A DNA stretch of 44,826 bases from a virus. Each line of letters starts with the position of its first letter. Positions within the stretch are counted from its first letter, which is position 1. Both the position numbers and the translations under genes were made by a program. The stretch spans positions 1 through 44,826 of the IMG/VR virus record IMGVR_UViG_3300020207_000050; one strand, given 5' to 3'. The notes below the pieces were generated by a model, which was given only the letters and a program-made list of their open reading frames with translations, was not told the DNA's origin and did not search any database. This document shows positions 18,689-28,614 of the stretch, one piece after another.

Positions 18689-21600
18689 TATACTCGTCCT
18701 ACTACTACTTCAACAATACCTTTGTCATCAGTATCTTTAGTTGTTACAGCCTTACCAATTACACTACCAACTCCTGGTGTGTTATTAACAATAGCGTAAC
18801 CAGGAATTGCACTAGTTACAAGCATGTCACCTTTTTTAACAGTGCCTATAACTTTACATGGTACTCTTCCTTGTAATGCAATGCAGGTTGCAATGCCTGG
18901 ACATTCTTGGTTCATTACGAACGCTGGATTTTCACTTACTACGCCAGCAACTCTTGTGTCGCCTTTAGTATTAGTAAGTGTAATTTCTGCTTCGCCACCA
19001 AACACAACCACAGTTCCTACTTCATACTCTGCATCTGCTGAATACATCTCAGCCAAGTCAGCATATGTTGACTGTAATTTAGATCCTGAAGTCAGTGACC
19101 AGTCACCAGTTATAGTACCTGTTGTTGTATTTGCACCTGTGGTTAAACTTCTTGTAAACACATTTGCCCAATAATCTGTAGAATCTCCTAAGTTACGTGA
19201 TGTACCGCTTGGTATAAAATTAGAGTCAACTTTTGCCGACACAGTCAACGTGTCACTGGCTATAGCATTGCCTATGTCTACATCACCTTTAAGAGTTGAT
19301 GTACCTTCAACTGTAAGATTATCGTCAACTATAACTGTACCGCCAGTACTGTCTAGTGTAAGATCACCATCCGAAGTATCAATTTCACCATCAGCGGTTA
19401 CACCTACTTGGATATTACCAAATGTACCACCACTAGAAGTAATATCTCCATCTACATTTACAGCTTTAACATAAATTGTTTTGTAACGATAGTTAGCGTT
19501 ACCGATATCAACAGTGTTGTCATCTTCAGGCCAAATAGCAAGAGTATCTACTGTTCCGTCACTGTCGCTATCTAGCATACCAAACGAAGCAACAGTTTTC
19601 TGTACTGTTCCGTTAGTTGCAATAATACCAACATTACCTACATCAACTTTCCCGCTGTATGAACCTAGAGCAATACCTGCTGATGTTGCGCCTTTTTCGT
19701 CTACTGATTCGATAAAGTTTGTGTACATCCATTTAGAAGCAACAAATCTTGATTCAGTACCTGTTATACTGTTCGCTGTATCAAATGCTGTATCAGCTGA
19801 TACATGAAGTGCGCTTCTATCAAATACATCTGGATCTGAATCAGCATCAGCACCATCTGGATCTGTTAGGTTACCAACATTCAAATCACCATATACAGTT
19901 GTGTATGCTGGGTCTGTTGCACTACCACCTGCTACAGTTATACCTACCCCTGTCTGTATTGATTTAACAGTAAGTACGCCATCACTGCCTGAACCTGATT
20001 GTGTTATGATTGTGTAGTTGTTTAATTTATAACCTTGTGCATCTATATTACCGCCAGTATCTGTAGAAACAATTTTACTTGCTTCACCTGTAGTAGTTGT
20101 TGTGGTTACAGCATATAGCTCAGCGTCTGCTGTGCTATCTGTTCTAAGCATAACTTCTTGACCAGCCTCAGCGTCTATCGCTGTGGTTGAAAAGTCACCA
20201 TGTTGTATACCTTTACCGTCATTAACTACTGTCTCAAATGTCACTTCTGCAACGTTAGCTGTGTTTGCTGTTGAGTTACCTAGCACAGTTTGTGTAGCAA
20301 TTTGTTCTATCTTTGTCTTAGGTATCCCGTTATCTTTAAGTTGTACATGTCCTCTTGTAACTTTAAAATTTGCACCATCAAAACTTGACAATCCTAGTGT
20401 TGCTTGGTTGTTTGCATCTGTATCGTCTGCTAGATCTTTAACAACAATATTGCTTTGTAATCTTTTAACAGTACCGCCACCTGTTATATTAGGATTACTT
20501 ACGGTTGCTGTAAATGTAGTTCCTGCTGTGCTTGCACTAGCACCTAATGTTGTAAAGTCTGTAGTGCCTTGAAGAATAATTTCGTAATTAAATCCAACCA
20601 CAACTTCTGTTGCTGGAATTGTTATTTGATCGTCTGCTGTTGTTACAAAAGTATCTGATTCTTGCATATCCAGTTTAGATTGAACTATGCCTGCACTATC
20701 ATTTACGTCAGCATTTAGAATCACACCTGGATTAATTTGCATATTATAGTATGCTGTAGGATTTGACGGTGTGCTAGGAACAGCATCGTCATTATCTAAT
20801 CGACGTGTGCTTAAACTGATGTCACTTACTGGCGTAGCATTTACAAAAGGCTCTTCAGATATGTTAATTATATCTTGGAATGGGCCGTTTATATATTTTG
20901 CATTTCCGCCAACAACGCCGCCGTCTGGTTTAGAGTAAATTGCTGGTGCACCACTCTTTAAACCTGCTATTGTAGTACCATTAAATCCTAAATTAAATTC
21001 TGATAGTGTAGCAATATCTGGTCCAGCATCAAAGTAAACAATATATACATCACCTAAACCGTTATCATAAACTTCGTCATCATAACCGCTTATTGTACCA
21101 TAGTTTGTTGTACCGCCACTGTTTGTTAAAACTCTGCCTGCTACAAACTCTGATTTATTGTTAATGCTATTAGCATCAAGCCAAATACTGTAGTGTCCAG
21201 TTAAACCTAAAATATCACCTGCTTGTCCGCCACCAATTGATGTGTCACGCAAGTCTTTAAACTTCTTAACACCTTCAGCTCTGCTATCTACATAGTCTTT
21301 GTTTACAGCGGTTGTGCCTGCTGTAAGTGTAAGATCAACAGGAGCAATACCTGTAATAGTATTTGAGTTTGCTTGTAAGTTACCTGTTAAAGGAACACTA
21401 CCATTTTGCTGTAGAACACTTGGTCCTAATGGATTTGTTACAGCATTACCTTGTTGATCGTAACCTAAGCGTCTGTTTACATATCCTCTAACAGCACTTT
21501 CAACCGGAACAGTATCGTTAGCATTGTCACTCATTGCATTGTCTGTTGAGAATTCAGTAACAACAACACCACGTTTAAATCCAATACCGTCAACATCTGA

Positions 21601-24600
21601 AAGTGCAATACTTGCAGCAAATGTAACTGTACCAGTACCTTGGTCAACTGTAAAGAATCTACCAACACGGAAGAAACCATCTTGGTCAGTACTTACAAAG
21701 AACACTCTACCTTTGTTACGTTCTTGTATTTCATTATCTTGTACAGCTTCTCTTGCTGGGAAACCTAAAATAACATTTGGATAGTTTGTTTGGTTAAATG
21801 AACCTGTACCTATGTCTAGGAAGTCGTGTCCTGTAGCTCTACATGTACTAATTTGTATAGTAATTTTTGCTGGAGCACCGTCTTGTAATCCTGCTCTAAG
21901 AGCAATTACACTATTAAAGCCTTGGCTAAGTGGTTGTGAAATACCCGATGCTACACCTGTAACGTTTGTGTCTCTAATTTCAACTAGTGTTGGAACAAGA
22001 TTTACAGAATTTGTAGCCAGGTCAGTCATAGTTGTATAAGTTGCGCCATTGTCAATACTGATTTCTAATGCACCAGTTGTATTAAAGTTTACGCCTGACC
22101 AGTCATATAAGTCTAATACATTTTCATTGAATTGTGCTACTTTAACTTTACCGCTTGCTGAAGTATTACCAACTTGTCTAACAAGAACAGATCTTTGTGC
22201 TAGATTGTAGAAAACATCTCTTTCCCAAGAGCCATAGTCATTTAGAGTAAGTTTAACTTCTTCAATTTCTTTTAAGTCAACTACCGCATAGGTGTTTTCT
22301 TCTGAGAAAGTTGTTTTTATGTTGTGATTACCACTTTCAACTTTTACTTCTCTATAGTTATAAACAATATGTTTTTTACCACGCCAAGAAATAACTTTGG
22401 GTAATTCATATGTTATAGTATAGTCTCTACCAGTGTCGTCTGCCGGAATAGTTTGGAATTGTGCATCTGTATCAAAGTTGTTATTTAATTTAAATATATC
22501 TTTTAATTCTGAAAGTCGTTCAATCGCAATAGTAGTGTCGCCTTGTGTTCCGCCTAGAGTTGTTGAACTAGATGGAACTGACAATGTAGACCCTGCTAAG
22601 TTTTTATAACTATCGTTAATTAAAAGTTGTACAAAATCATATGTTGCGTCAAAGCCTGTTAAAGATTCGTCATCTAAAAGTAATCCACCTGCACTATCGT
22701 TTACTCCAAAACTAATTGATCTATAAGTATCTAATGGATCATCGTCGAAGTTTACAGCCGTACTAGGTCTAATTGTTAAACTACCTACACTTTCGATATC
22801 TCTAAATAAGTGTGTTTGGTTTTGCCTAATATCGACAGGTTGGTTAACTGGAATATCCTGGAATAATCCATCGTTATCGAACTGGTCATTTGATGTACTA
22901 AAGTTAAGTTTATAAACTTGTCCATCTCGCTGAGGTGTAAAGTTAGGAATAATATTAATAGCACCACTAATTGACATACGTCTAATGCTTCCTGTTTGGA
23001 TACCGTTATCAATGTTTACTGTGCTACGGTTAATTTCTGTTACTGTTACTGTTGCATCATGTGTAGGACTTACACCACCTAGTTGCGTTCCTGATATTGT
23101 AAACGTGTCACCAATCTTGTAGTGATCTCCACGTTCTGTACCAAATATATTAACTTTATAAATTCCTGATTGTCCGTTTACAGTTTGTTGAGATTTAGAT
23201 ATAACTATAACAGCTTCTGTAGTTTCTGTAACAGGATCGCTTTCATCATTACCTACTACTCCATTTACATTTGTTGTTCTTGCTACAGGATTAAAAACAT
23301 ACTCTGTGTTGTCTAATGTATAACCGTCAACTAAAATACCATTCATTGTTTGAATGTTTGCAAGCTCATAACGTCCTATTCTATTTAAAGGTGATACAGG
23401 ATCATCATCATGGTAATAATCTATTTCACCTTTATTAGTAGGAATATGTTCTAAATCGTATACGTGCATACTAAGTTGTGTTGCTACGTTAGTGTAACCA
23501 GTTGTATCTACTCCATTAAGAGCAATATCAACACCCGAGTCTACACCATTTACAAAGATACTATCGCCAGGTGTAAAACTTCCTGATGTAGTATCAAGAT
23601 ATAGTTTCTTGCCTACTGTTGCAAAAACTGATTCGCCGCTTGCACTTGGTGTAGAACCAGCATTAGCAATAGCATCGCCTGCCGTTACACTTAAATTTGC
23701 TGTAAGTTCAAGAACTGTAACAGCACTAAATGTTTTTGCTGACTGTACCATGTCATTCTTAAGAACAACATTGTCTGGTACTTCGTTAGGGTCACTACCT
23801 TGTGAAACAAGTCCATATACACCATTTGCGTTAGAACCGTTTAATGATCTAATTTGTCCACCATTACCTGCATAGTATGCTGTATGACAGTAGTATGTAA
23901 ACATACTAACCATTTCACTCAATCCGCCGTTAATAGTAACAAGCCCATAACCTAAGTCGTTAACTTGTGTAAAGTCGTTACCTAGCTGAGATCTGTTACC
24001 CGCTGTTTGAAGTGTTATAGCATAGCCGCCGCCTGGTATAGGTAGTTCAACTTCATCCCAACCTATGTTAATATCTGGGTTTGCGTCACTTACTGGTCCA
24101 GAAGTTGAGTCAAGTATTAATCTTGCTGTTGGAGCAAGTAATGCACCACCGTCATTGTAATCAGTAACATCGTTTACCTGATATCTAATACCATTAATAT
24201 AAAATGGGCAAGGTGTTTGCGGCTTTCTAATAGACAAACCGCTTCCTGGGTCTGCTGTAACTAATAGCTCAAATCCGTTAGCTTCAACACTTGTAACTTT
24301 AACTGGAGTGTTAGCACAGAACGCATCAACTAGCATCCCGCCTCTAAATGCTTGTCTATTAAGTGATTGCGAGAAACTTGACCCTGTTTGAATATATGGT
24401 GATTTAGTAAGAATTTGTCCTTCTGGATCTAGCACACACATAAATCCGCCATGACCTTGAACAGTCATATTACGTAGGATAGTAGCATCATTCATTAAGA
24501 AAGCATCTAGTGCTGTTGATCGTTTTGCTGGGTTCCAGTCATTGTTTGGACTTTCGTCGTTACCCCATTTAATCAATTCAACAATATCATACACTAAGTT

Positions 24601-27600
24601 ACCATTGCCAGCGACATCTGCACCACCTGTCAAGTTTGTATTGATGTATTGAGTTGGATGATCTGAACCTTTAAAAGCTGCATAAAGTATGTTATTGTAA
24701 GCATTGTTTATAATTACATTTTGTATAACATCAGCCGCTGATATAATACTTTGGTATCTTGGGGTTGCCTCATTTGTATAATTTAACCCATCGAAGAAAA
24801 TACTACCTTGGATATGTAATGTATTAATGCTACCACCTGCTCTTAAATCAGCAGCAATAGCGTCACATAAACTTCCTATTGTTCTTCTATATCTGTCTCT
24901 AGCCTGATCGTCCCATACAACACCTGCATATCCTGTATATCCTGGTTGTCCTTGGTTACTTTGATCTTTTGAAAAATCAAGGAATGCAATAACTTCTGCA
25001 ATTACAAATTCTTTGTTCTTTTCAATTAAAACAGCTGCATCTACATACTGTCCTGGATTTGTAATAGCAAGGTTGCCGCCATTGTCTACGTTTTTTGGTA
25101 AATTGGGGTTGTATAGATAATGTCTACCAAAATATCCATCTGTTTCTCCTGTAAGCGGATTAATATATGCTTCACCGTCTACTGGTAAGTTAGGATCTGC
25201 TACACCTGTGACACTATCACTGTCACCTGTTAAGCCGTCAAATTCTTTATCTCTATAAAAATATGTTCCAGACCATGGTGATTGAGAAACTTCATCTTTT
25301 GGACGAATAATAACTCGTCTAAATTCATCACCAACTAGTGATACGTTTGCAGGAACTCTAATTGGATAGTCTTCAAAATACTGTCCTGTTTCTATTCTAA
25401 TAGTGATTTGTCTATTGTTAACAATGTTGCCCATTTCCAGTTTTTCACCTATTGTGAATTCTACTGGTGTAAGCAATTCTAGTTCTGCTAAATCGTCAGT
25501 AGATCCTGGATTGTTAATGTTATCATCGCCTGTAAAATATCTAATAATTTTACCAATAGCCCCAGATGTCTTACCTCTAATAACTTTACCTACTCGTAGA
25601 TCTCTGTTTTGTGGATCGCCTTGGTCAACTTTACCTTGGCTTATTCCGTTAACACTGTTACTAAAAAATAGTTCGTATCTGTTACCGGTCTGCGGAGTCT
25701 CTGCAGAGAACACACCATTCAAAACAATATCTCTTTGTATTGCCATATTACCTGATATGCCAGTTACTGAAGCTGCGTCATCGCTGTCTGGCTGGTTAGA
25801 ACCAAATGTAATCAATTCTTGTGTGTAAATTGTTTGCGAAGGAGTTACAGGTGTATTTGTAATAATACTTGCTGTAATAGTCCTTGCTTGCTCTAATAAA
25901 TGTGCATAAACAGTTTTTAGTAGACCATTTTGTGACCTACCATATTCGTCATTATAAAACTCTACACCAACCCTTGTAGATAGTGCTGATGCAAGTGTAC
26001 CTGCTACGTGATCTAACAGTGCTGCATCCAATGCTATGCTCAAATCAAGTTCAAGAGCTCTATCATTTACAACTCTATCTGTCCAGTTGACTGTAGTTGT
26101 TCCAACAGTAGTTGTAGCTTTATTTTCTATTTGTTCATTTTTCCATGCTATAACTTCAGCAATAATAAAGTTTTTGTTAGCATCAACAAGTGACTTAGTG
26201 TTACCTCTACTATCAAGACCTGCACCTGTTGCATAGCCTCGTTGTGTAACTTGTGAAAGTTCTACAACAGCGGGATCGCCTTCGTTTATTACTCGTGATG
26301 TAAATATGTCCTGCATATAAGGACCAGGTTCAAATGGTGAAGCAATTTGTATCTGCTCTGCCTTACGTGCTGCTGCGCCTATTGTTCTATACGCATATGC
26401 TAGTGAACTACCTTCCTTACCTGGAGGAGCAACATTTTGTGCATCATTACCTACAACACTAACAAATATATTTGCACTTGATTCTGTTGATTGGCTATCT
26501 ACATATAACTTTGATACAGCCTGTAAGTCTGCAATACCATTTGGAGTTCCTGCTCCTGCTAAATCACCTGGATGGTCATGGAGTGTAAGCGGACCCTCCA
26601 TAGTATCGCCTTGTCTTCTTACAATGCTATCACGTGGCATTACCTGATGGCTTAAGAAAAATCCTTCTAGGTCTTCGTTGAAGCCGCCGTCTGTAATACT
26701 CAAACCTGCCGAATCAGTTGTTGTTAATTTGTATCTTCTTCTATTTCTTTCTACAGAGTCATTTAGTAGTGCATCTTCTGGATTAGCAAAAAATCCAATA
26801 TTATTTTCGTCCAAAATACCAAGATATACTACATCGCCATTTTCTAAAGGACCATAAATTAGTTGATTGTTGTCGTCCAAGTCTGTGCTAGAAACTAGGG
26901 TGTCAGTTGCTGGATCAATTCTACTCCAATTTAATCCTGTACCTGAAGTATTAAAAATGTATGCTGCACCATCAGAACCTCTTGTCAATCCGTGTTGTGG
27001 TATAAGTGCTGTCCCAACACCAACCGCAGATGATAAACTTACTGTAAAGACTTTTGTATAACTTGATCCGTCAGCAGGCTCTGCTGGTACGTTAATTGTT
27101 TCTCCTGGATCTTGTCTACGGATGTAGTTTTTGTCAGCAAACTTCTTGTCAATAACTATATCATCGATAGAAAAAGATGTACCATGAGTATTGTTAAATC
27201 CAGTTACGTCATCTAGTTCAGTTCCTACATTTGCTATAGCAACGCCGGCGGCATTTAATGGACCACCTAATACTGGTTTAGCATCTGATTGTAATGTTAT
27301 ACTATTTAATTTTAGAATAATTTTGCCGTTAGTAGCAACACTTACATCAATAGTGTCTACATTGGCGGGATTCTCGTCGCTGTCAGAGCCTAGTTTTCTA
27401 ATTTCAATTTCTGTGCCGTCTTGTGATACTATTGGCAAGTAAGCATCAACGCCGTCACCTTTAAATGGATTTAAACTGTCTGGTGTGTCAGCAAGCAATG
27501 TAAAGGTTATTTGTCCACCTTTACCTACTACAGCATATATCTCTTGAAAGTTTTCGTTTACCTTACGAAACGATTCTCTAATACTATCACCGGTTCCGTC

Positions 27601-27639
27601 ATTACCTTCAATGCCGATGTCTACTTCTTGTCTTGCCAT
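18688..27639 (-). CDS. Giant virion fibre protein, 2983 aa
   Basis: One uninterrupted 8.95-kb frame. The N-terminus (GNDGTGDSIRESFRKVNENF) matches the 229-aa protein. Around residue 390 is a segment of the kind seen in virion proteins (ANIFVSVVGNDAQ, then AYRTIGAAARKAEQ). Two copies of an N-K-x-F-[IV]-I-A-E-V module occur near 487 and 875; the second leads into RRTIGSLCDAIAADLRAGG, matching the insert repeats of the 1579-aa protein. PIRVPANVSLVGDEFRRVII near 755 resembles the first rung of a beta-helix. Repeated fibre-type segments follow. The last ~130 residues (YADLAEMYSADAEYEVGTVV) resemble C-terminal chaperone/peptidase G2-type fibre tips; that assignment is tentative. It is probably a long tail fibre. 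Confidence 0.88.
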   Translation of the reverse strand: MARQEVDIGIEGNDGTGDSIRESFRKVNENFQEIYAVVGKGGQITFTLLADTPDSLNPFKGDGVDAYLPIVSQDGTEIEIRKLGSDSDENPANVDTIDVSVATNGKIILKLNSITLQSDAKPVLGGPLNAAGVAIANVGTELDDVTGFNNTHGTSFSIDDIVIDKKFADKNYIRRQDPGETINVPAEPADGSSYTKVFTVSLSSAVGVGTALIPQHGLTRGSDGAAYIFNTSGTGLNWSRIDPATDTLVSSTDLDDNNQLIYGPLENGDVVYLGILDENNIGFFANPEDALLNDSVERNRRRYKLTTTDSAGLSITDGGFNEDLEGFFLSHQVMPRDSIVRRQGDTMEGPLTLHDHPGDLAGAGTPNGIADLQAVSKLYVDSQSTESSANIFVSVVGNDAQNVAPPGKEGSSLAYAYRTIGAAARKAEQIQIASPFEPGPYMQDIFTSRVINEGDPAVVELSQVTQRGYATGAGLDSRGNTKSLVDANKNFIIAEVIAWKNEQIENKATTTVGTTTVNWTDRVVNDRALELDLSIALDAALLDHVAGTLASALSTRVGVEFYNDEYGRSQNGLLKTVYAHLLEQARTITASIITNTPVTPSQTIYTQELITFGSNQPDSDDAASVTGISGNMAIQRDIVLNGVFSAETPQTGNRYELFFSNSVNGISQGKVDQGDPQNRDLRVGKVIRGKTSGAIGKIIRYFTGDDNINNPGSTDDLAELELLTPVEFTIGEKLEMGNIVNNRQITIRIETGQYFEDYPIRVPANVSLVGDEFRRVIIRPKDEVSQSPWSGTYFYRDKEFDGLTGDSDSVTGVADPNLPVDGEAYINPLTGETDGYFGRHYLYNPNLPKNVDNGGNLAITNPGQYVDAAVLIEKNKEFVIAEVIAFLDFSKDQSNQGQPGYTGYAGVVWDDQARDRYRRTIGSLCDAIAADLRAGGSINTLHIQGSIFFDGLNYTNEATPRYQSIISAADVIQNVIINNAYNNILYAAFKGSDHPTQYINTNLTGGADVAGNGNLVYDIVELIKWGNDESPNNDWNPAKRSTALDAFLMNDATILRNMTVQGHGGFMCVLDPEGQILTKSPYIQTGSSFSQSLNRQAFRGGMLVDAFCANTPVKVTSVEANGFELLVTADPGSGLSIRKPQTPCPFYINGIRYQVNDVTDYNDGGALLAPTARLILDSTSGPVSDANPDINIGWDEVELPIPGGGYAITLQTAGNRSQLGNDFTQVNDLGYGLVTINGGLSEMVSMFTYYCHTAYYAGNGGQIRSLNGSNANGVYGLVSQGSDPNEVPDNVVLKNDMVQSAKTFSAVTVLELTANLSVTAGDAIANAGSTPSASGESVFATVGKKLYLDTTSGSFTPGDSIFVNGVDSGVDIALNGVDTTGYTNVATQLSMHVYDLEHIPTNKGEIDYYHDDDPVSPLNRIGRYELANIQTMNGILVDGYTLDNTEYVFNPVARTTNVNGVVGNDESDPVTETTEAVIVISKSQQTVNGQSGIYKVNIFGTERGDHYKIGDTFTISGTQLGGVSPTHDATVTVTEINRSTVNIDNGIQTGSIRRMSISGAINIIPNFTPQRDGQVYKLNFSTSNDQFDNDGLFQDIPVNQPVDIRQNQTHLFRDIESVGSLTIRPSTAVNFDDDPLDTYRSISFGVNDSAGGLLLDDESLTGFDATYDFVQLLINDSYKNLAGSTLSVPSSSTTLGGTQGDTTIAIERLSELKDIFKLNNNFDTDAQFQTIPADDTGRDYTITYELPKVISWRGKKHIVYNYREVKVESGNHNIKTTFSEENTYAVVDLKEIEEVKLTLNDYGSWERDVFYNLAQRSVLVRQVGNTSASGKVKVAQFNENVLDLYDWSGVNFNTTGALEISIDNGATYTTMTDLATNSVNLVPTLVEIRDTNVTGVASGISQPLSQGFNSVIALRAGLQDGAPAKITIQISTCRATGHDFLDIGTGSFNQTNYPNVILGFPAREAVQDNEIQERNKGRVFFVSTDQDGFFRVGRFFTVDQGTGTVTFAASIALSDVDGIGFKRGVVVTEFSTDNAMSDNANDTVPVESAVRGYVNRRLGYDQQGNAVTNPLGPSVLQQNGSVPLTGNLQANSNTITGIAPVDLTLTAGTTAVNKDYVDSRAEGVKKFKDLRDTSIGGGQAGDILGLTGHYSIWLDANSINNKSEFVAGRVLTNSGGTTNYGTISGYDDEVYDNGLGDVYIVYFDAGPDIATLSEFNLGFNGTTIAGLKSGAPAIYSKPDGGVVGGNAKYINGPFQDIINISEEPFVNATPVSDISLSTRRLDNDDAVPSTPSNPTAYYNMQINPGVILNADVNDSAGIVQSKLDMQESDTFVTTADDQITIPATEVVVGFNYEIILQGTTDFTTLGASASTAGTTFTATVSNPNITGGGTVKRLQSNIVVKDLADDTDANNQATLGLSSFDGANFKVTRGHVQLKDNGIPKTKIEQIATQTVLGNSTANTANVAEVTFETVVNDGKGIQHGDFSTTAIDAEAGQEVMLRTDSTADAELYAVTTTTTTGEASKIVSTDTGGNIDAQGYKLNNYTIITQSGSGSDGVLTVKSIQTGVGITVAGGSATDPAYTTVYGDLNVGNLTDPDGADADSDPDVFDRSALHVSADTAFDTANSITGTESRFVASKWMYTNFIESVDEKGATSAGIALGSYSGKVDVGNVGIIATNGTVQKTVASFGMLDSDSDGTVDTLAIWPEDDNTVDIGNANYRYKTIYVKAVNVDGDITSSGGTFGNIQVGVTADGEIDTSDGDLTLDSTGGTVIVDDNLTVEGTSTLKGDVDIGNAIASDTLTVSAKVDSNFIPSGTSRNLGDSTDYWANVFTRSLTTGANTTTGTITGDWSLTSGSKLQSTYADLAEMYSADAEYEVGTVVVFGGEAEITLTNTKGDTRVAGVVSENPAFVMNQECPGIATCIALQGRVPCKVIGTVKKGDMLVTSAIPGYAIVNNTPGVGSVIGKAVTTKDTDDKGIVEVVVGRV

Positions 27640-27640
27640 T

Positions 27641-28015
27641 TTATTTTAGCTCCAAAATTTGTATATTGTCTTCTATGTTATCATTAAAATTAACGCTTAC
27701 GCCGCATCCGCAACTACTTTGAGCGTTAGGATTATTAATAACAAATTGGGTCTGGAATACATCTTTAGAATAATCTACTTCACTTCCAAATAGATACATT
27801 AAACTAGTTGCATCTACTACTAGATTTCCATTATTTGTAGGTATTATTTCGTCATTTACACCTACGTCTTCCTTATTGACCATGCTCCACTCGTATTCAA
27901 ATCCTGCACAACCGCCTCCTTTCAGTCCTAAATGCACGGCAAAGTGTTTTGGCTCTACATTGCATAGTTCATCTATTTTTTCTTTGGCTGATTTAGTAAG
28001 ATTTAATACAAACAT
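27641..28015 (-). CDS. A-type iron-sulfur cluster carrier (IscA/HesB-like), 124 aa
   Basis: The start is placed at the ATG at 28015 (MFVLNLTKSAKEKI), with AGGAG 5 nt upstream and a late box at 28032-28039; a longer in-frame ORF would run through the promoter. The three cluster-ligand cysteines of the family are present: Cys36 in GGGCAGFEYEW, and Cys102 and Cys104 in SSCGCGVSVNF, near the E. coli IscA positions. A-type carriers pass Fe-S clusters to apo-proteins in the cytoplasm. The gene sits one base upstream of the giant fibre gene in the same late operon, so it acts late or helps a virion protein. Family assignment is firm; the partner is unknown. Confidence 0.93.
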   Translation of the reverse strand: MFVLNLTKSAKEKIDELCNVEPKHFAVHLGLKGGGCAGFEYEWSMVNKEDVGVNDEIIPTNNGNLVVDATSLMYLFGSEVDYSKDVFQTQFVINNPNAQSSCGCGVSVNFNDNIEDNIQILELK

Positions 28016-28031
28016 CTGTACTCCTTTAATA

Positions 28032-28039
28032 TATTTATC
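28032..28039 (-). promoter_or_regulatory. Late promoter box GATAAATA for the iscA-like gene and giant fibre gene
   Basis: The minus strand reads CGATAAATAT, 16 nt before the ATG at 28015, with AGGAG in the leader. It is divergent from the rightward box at 28063-28070. Confidence 0.7.
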
Positions 28040-28062
28040 GATAAGTTTTATAATCCTAATGT

Positions 28063-28070
28063 AATAAATA
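28063..28070 (+). promoter_or_regulatory. Late promoter box AATAAATA exactly 5 nt from an ATG
   Basis: The plus strand has AATAAATA, then TAATT, then the ATG at 28076. There is no Shine-Dalgarno sequence. In T4 the late start site lies a few bases after the box, so the transcript would begin at or next to the ATG. Confidence 0.6.
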
Positions 28071-28075
28071 TAATT

Positions 28076-28363
28076 ATGTTCATAAAAGAATTTGTTGTAC
28101 AAACAAGACATGTGAGAACGTCAAAATTAGGTCGTACGCACCCTTACACACGCAAAAAGACCTACGTGTTACTAAGATGTGATAACTGTGATAACGAGTT
28201 TGAAAGACCTAGAGGCAAGATGGATGCCAAGCGGTTAAGCAACAATTATTTTCATGTGTGTAATGATTGTGATAGCAAAAAATTTGCACAAAAAAAGGGA
28301 GTAGAACAAAAACAGAAATGGAAATTTTCTGCTAGTTCTGATCTCCCTATTAGTAAACTTTAG
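28076..28363 (+). CDS. Putative zinc-ribbon protein, 95 aa
   Basis: The protein has two CxxC pairs, C35-DN-C38 and C62-ND-C65, spaced as in a small zinc ribbon. They are flanked by basic stretches (TRHVRTSKLGRTH, FERPRGKMDAKR, KKFAQKKG). This suggests nucleic-acid binding, for instance as a transcription or nuclease accessory factor, but no catalytic residues are visible. The gene has no ribosome site; its ATG is 5 nt after a late box, so it may be leaderless. It is transcribed away from the iscA-like gene and its last 4 bases overlap the end of the convergent 83-aa gene. Confidence 0.75.
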   Translation: MFIKEFVVQTRHVRTSKLGRTHPYTRKKTYVLLRCDNCDNEFERPRGKMDAKRLSNNYFHVCNDCDSKKFAQKKGVEQKQKWKFSASSDLPISKL

Positions 28364-28611
28364 TCTACGTAACTTGCATTAACATAGCAACAACTAGGAC
28401 CGTCTTCGTGATCTAATCCTTCTTTTGCATGTTCAAATACAGTTTGGCACCAGTCATCTCTATCATAAGTGCTTACAACATCAACTATTGAGATAGTTTG
28501 TCCTGTTTCTACTTTAGTAATAGTAACATTATACAGTTCTTTAGTAACACCTTCAGATACTTCTCTTGTATTTTCAGATGTTTCAACAGTCAATATATAC
28601 TCTCTAGACAT
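28360..28611 (-). CDS. Hypothetical protein, 83 aa
   Basis: A small acidic protein (MSREYILTVETSENTREVSEG) with a predicted beta-rich first half and a C-terminal CCYVNASYVD. The start at 28611 is 3 nt after the stop of the 54-aa membrane protein, so it is the last gene of a three-gene leftward operon driven from 28955-28962. The family is not recognised. Confidence 0.7.
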   Translation of the reverse strand: MSREYILTVETSENTREVSEGVTKELYNVTITKVETGQTISIVDVVSTYDRDDWCQTVFEHAKEGLDHEDGPSCCYVNASYVD

Positions 28612-28614
28612 TTA

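Noticed and set aside
18688-27639. Many 60-140 codon plus-strand ORFs opposite the giant fibre and other structural genes
   Set aside because: They are antisense shadows: no ribosome sites or promoters, and their sequences are serine/leucine/cysteine-rich reflections of Thr/Asn/Asp codons on the coding strand.
28016-28111. Longer N-terminus for the IscA-like protein from an upstream ATG
   Set aside because: It would run through the late promoter and ribosome site, and the shorter start gives the normal family N-terminus.
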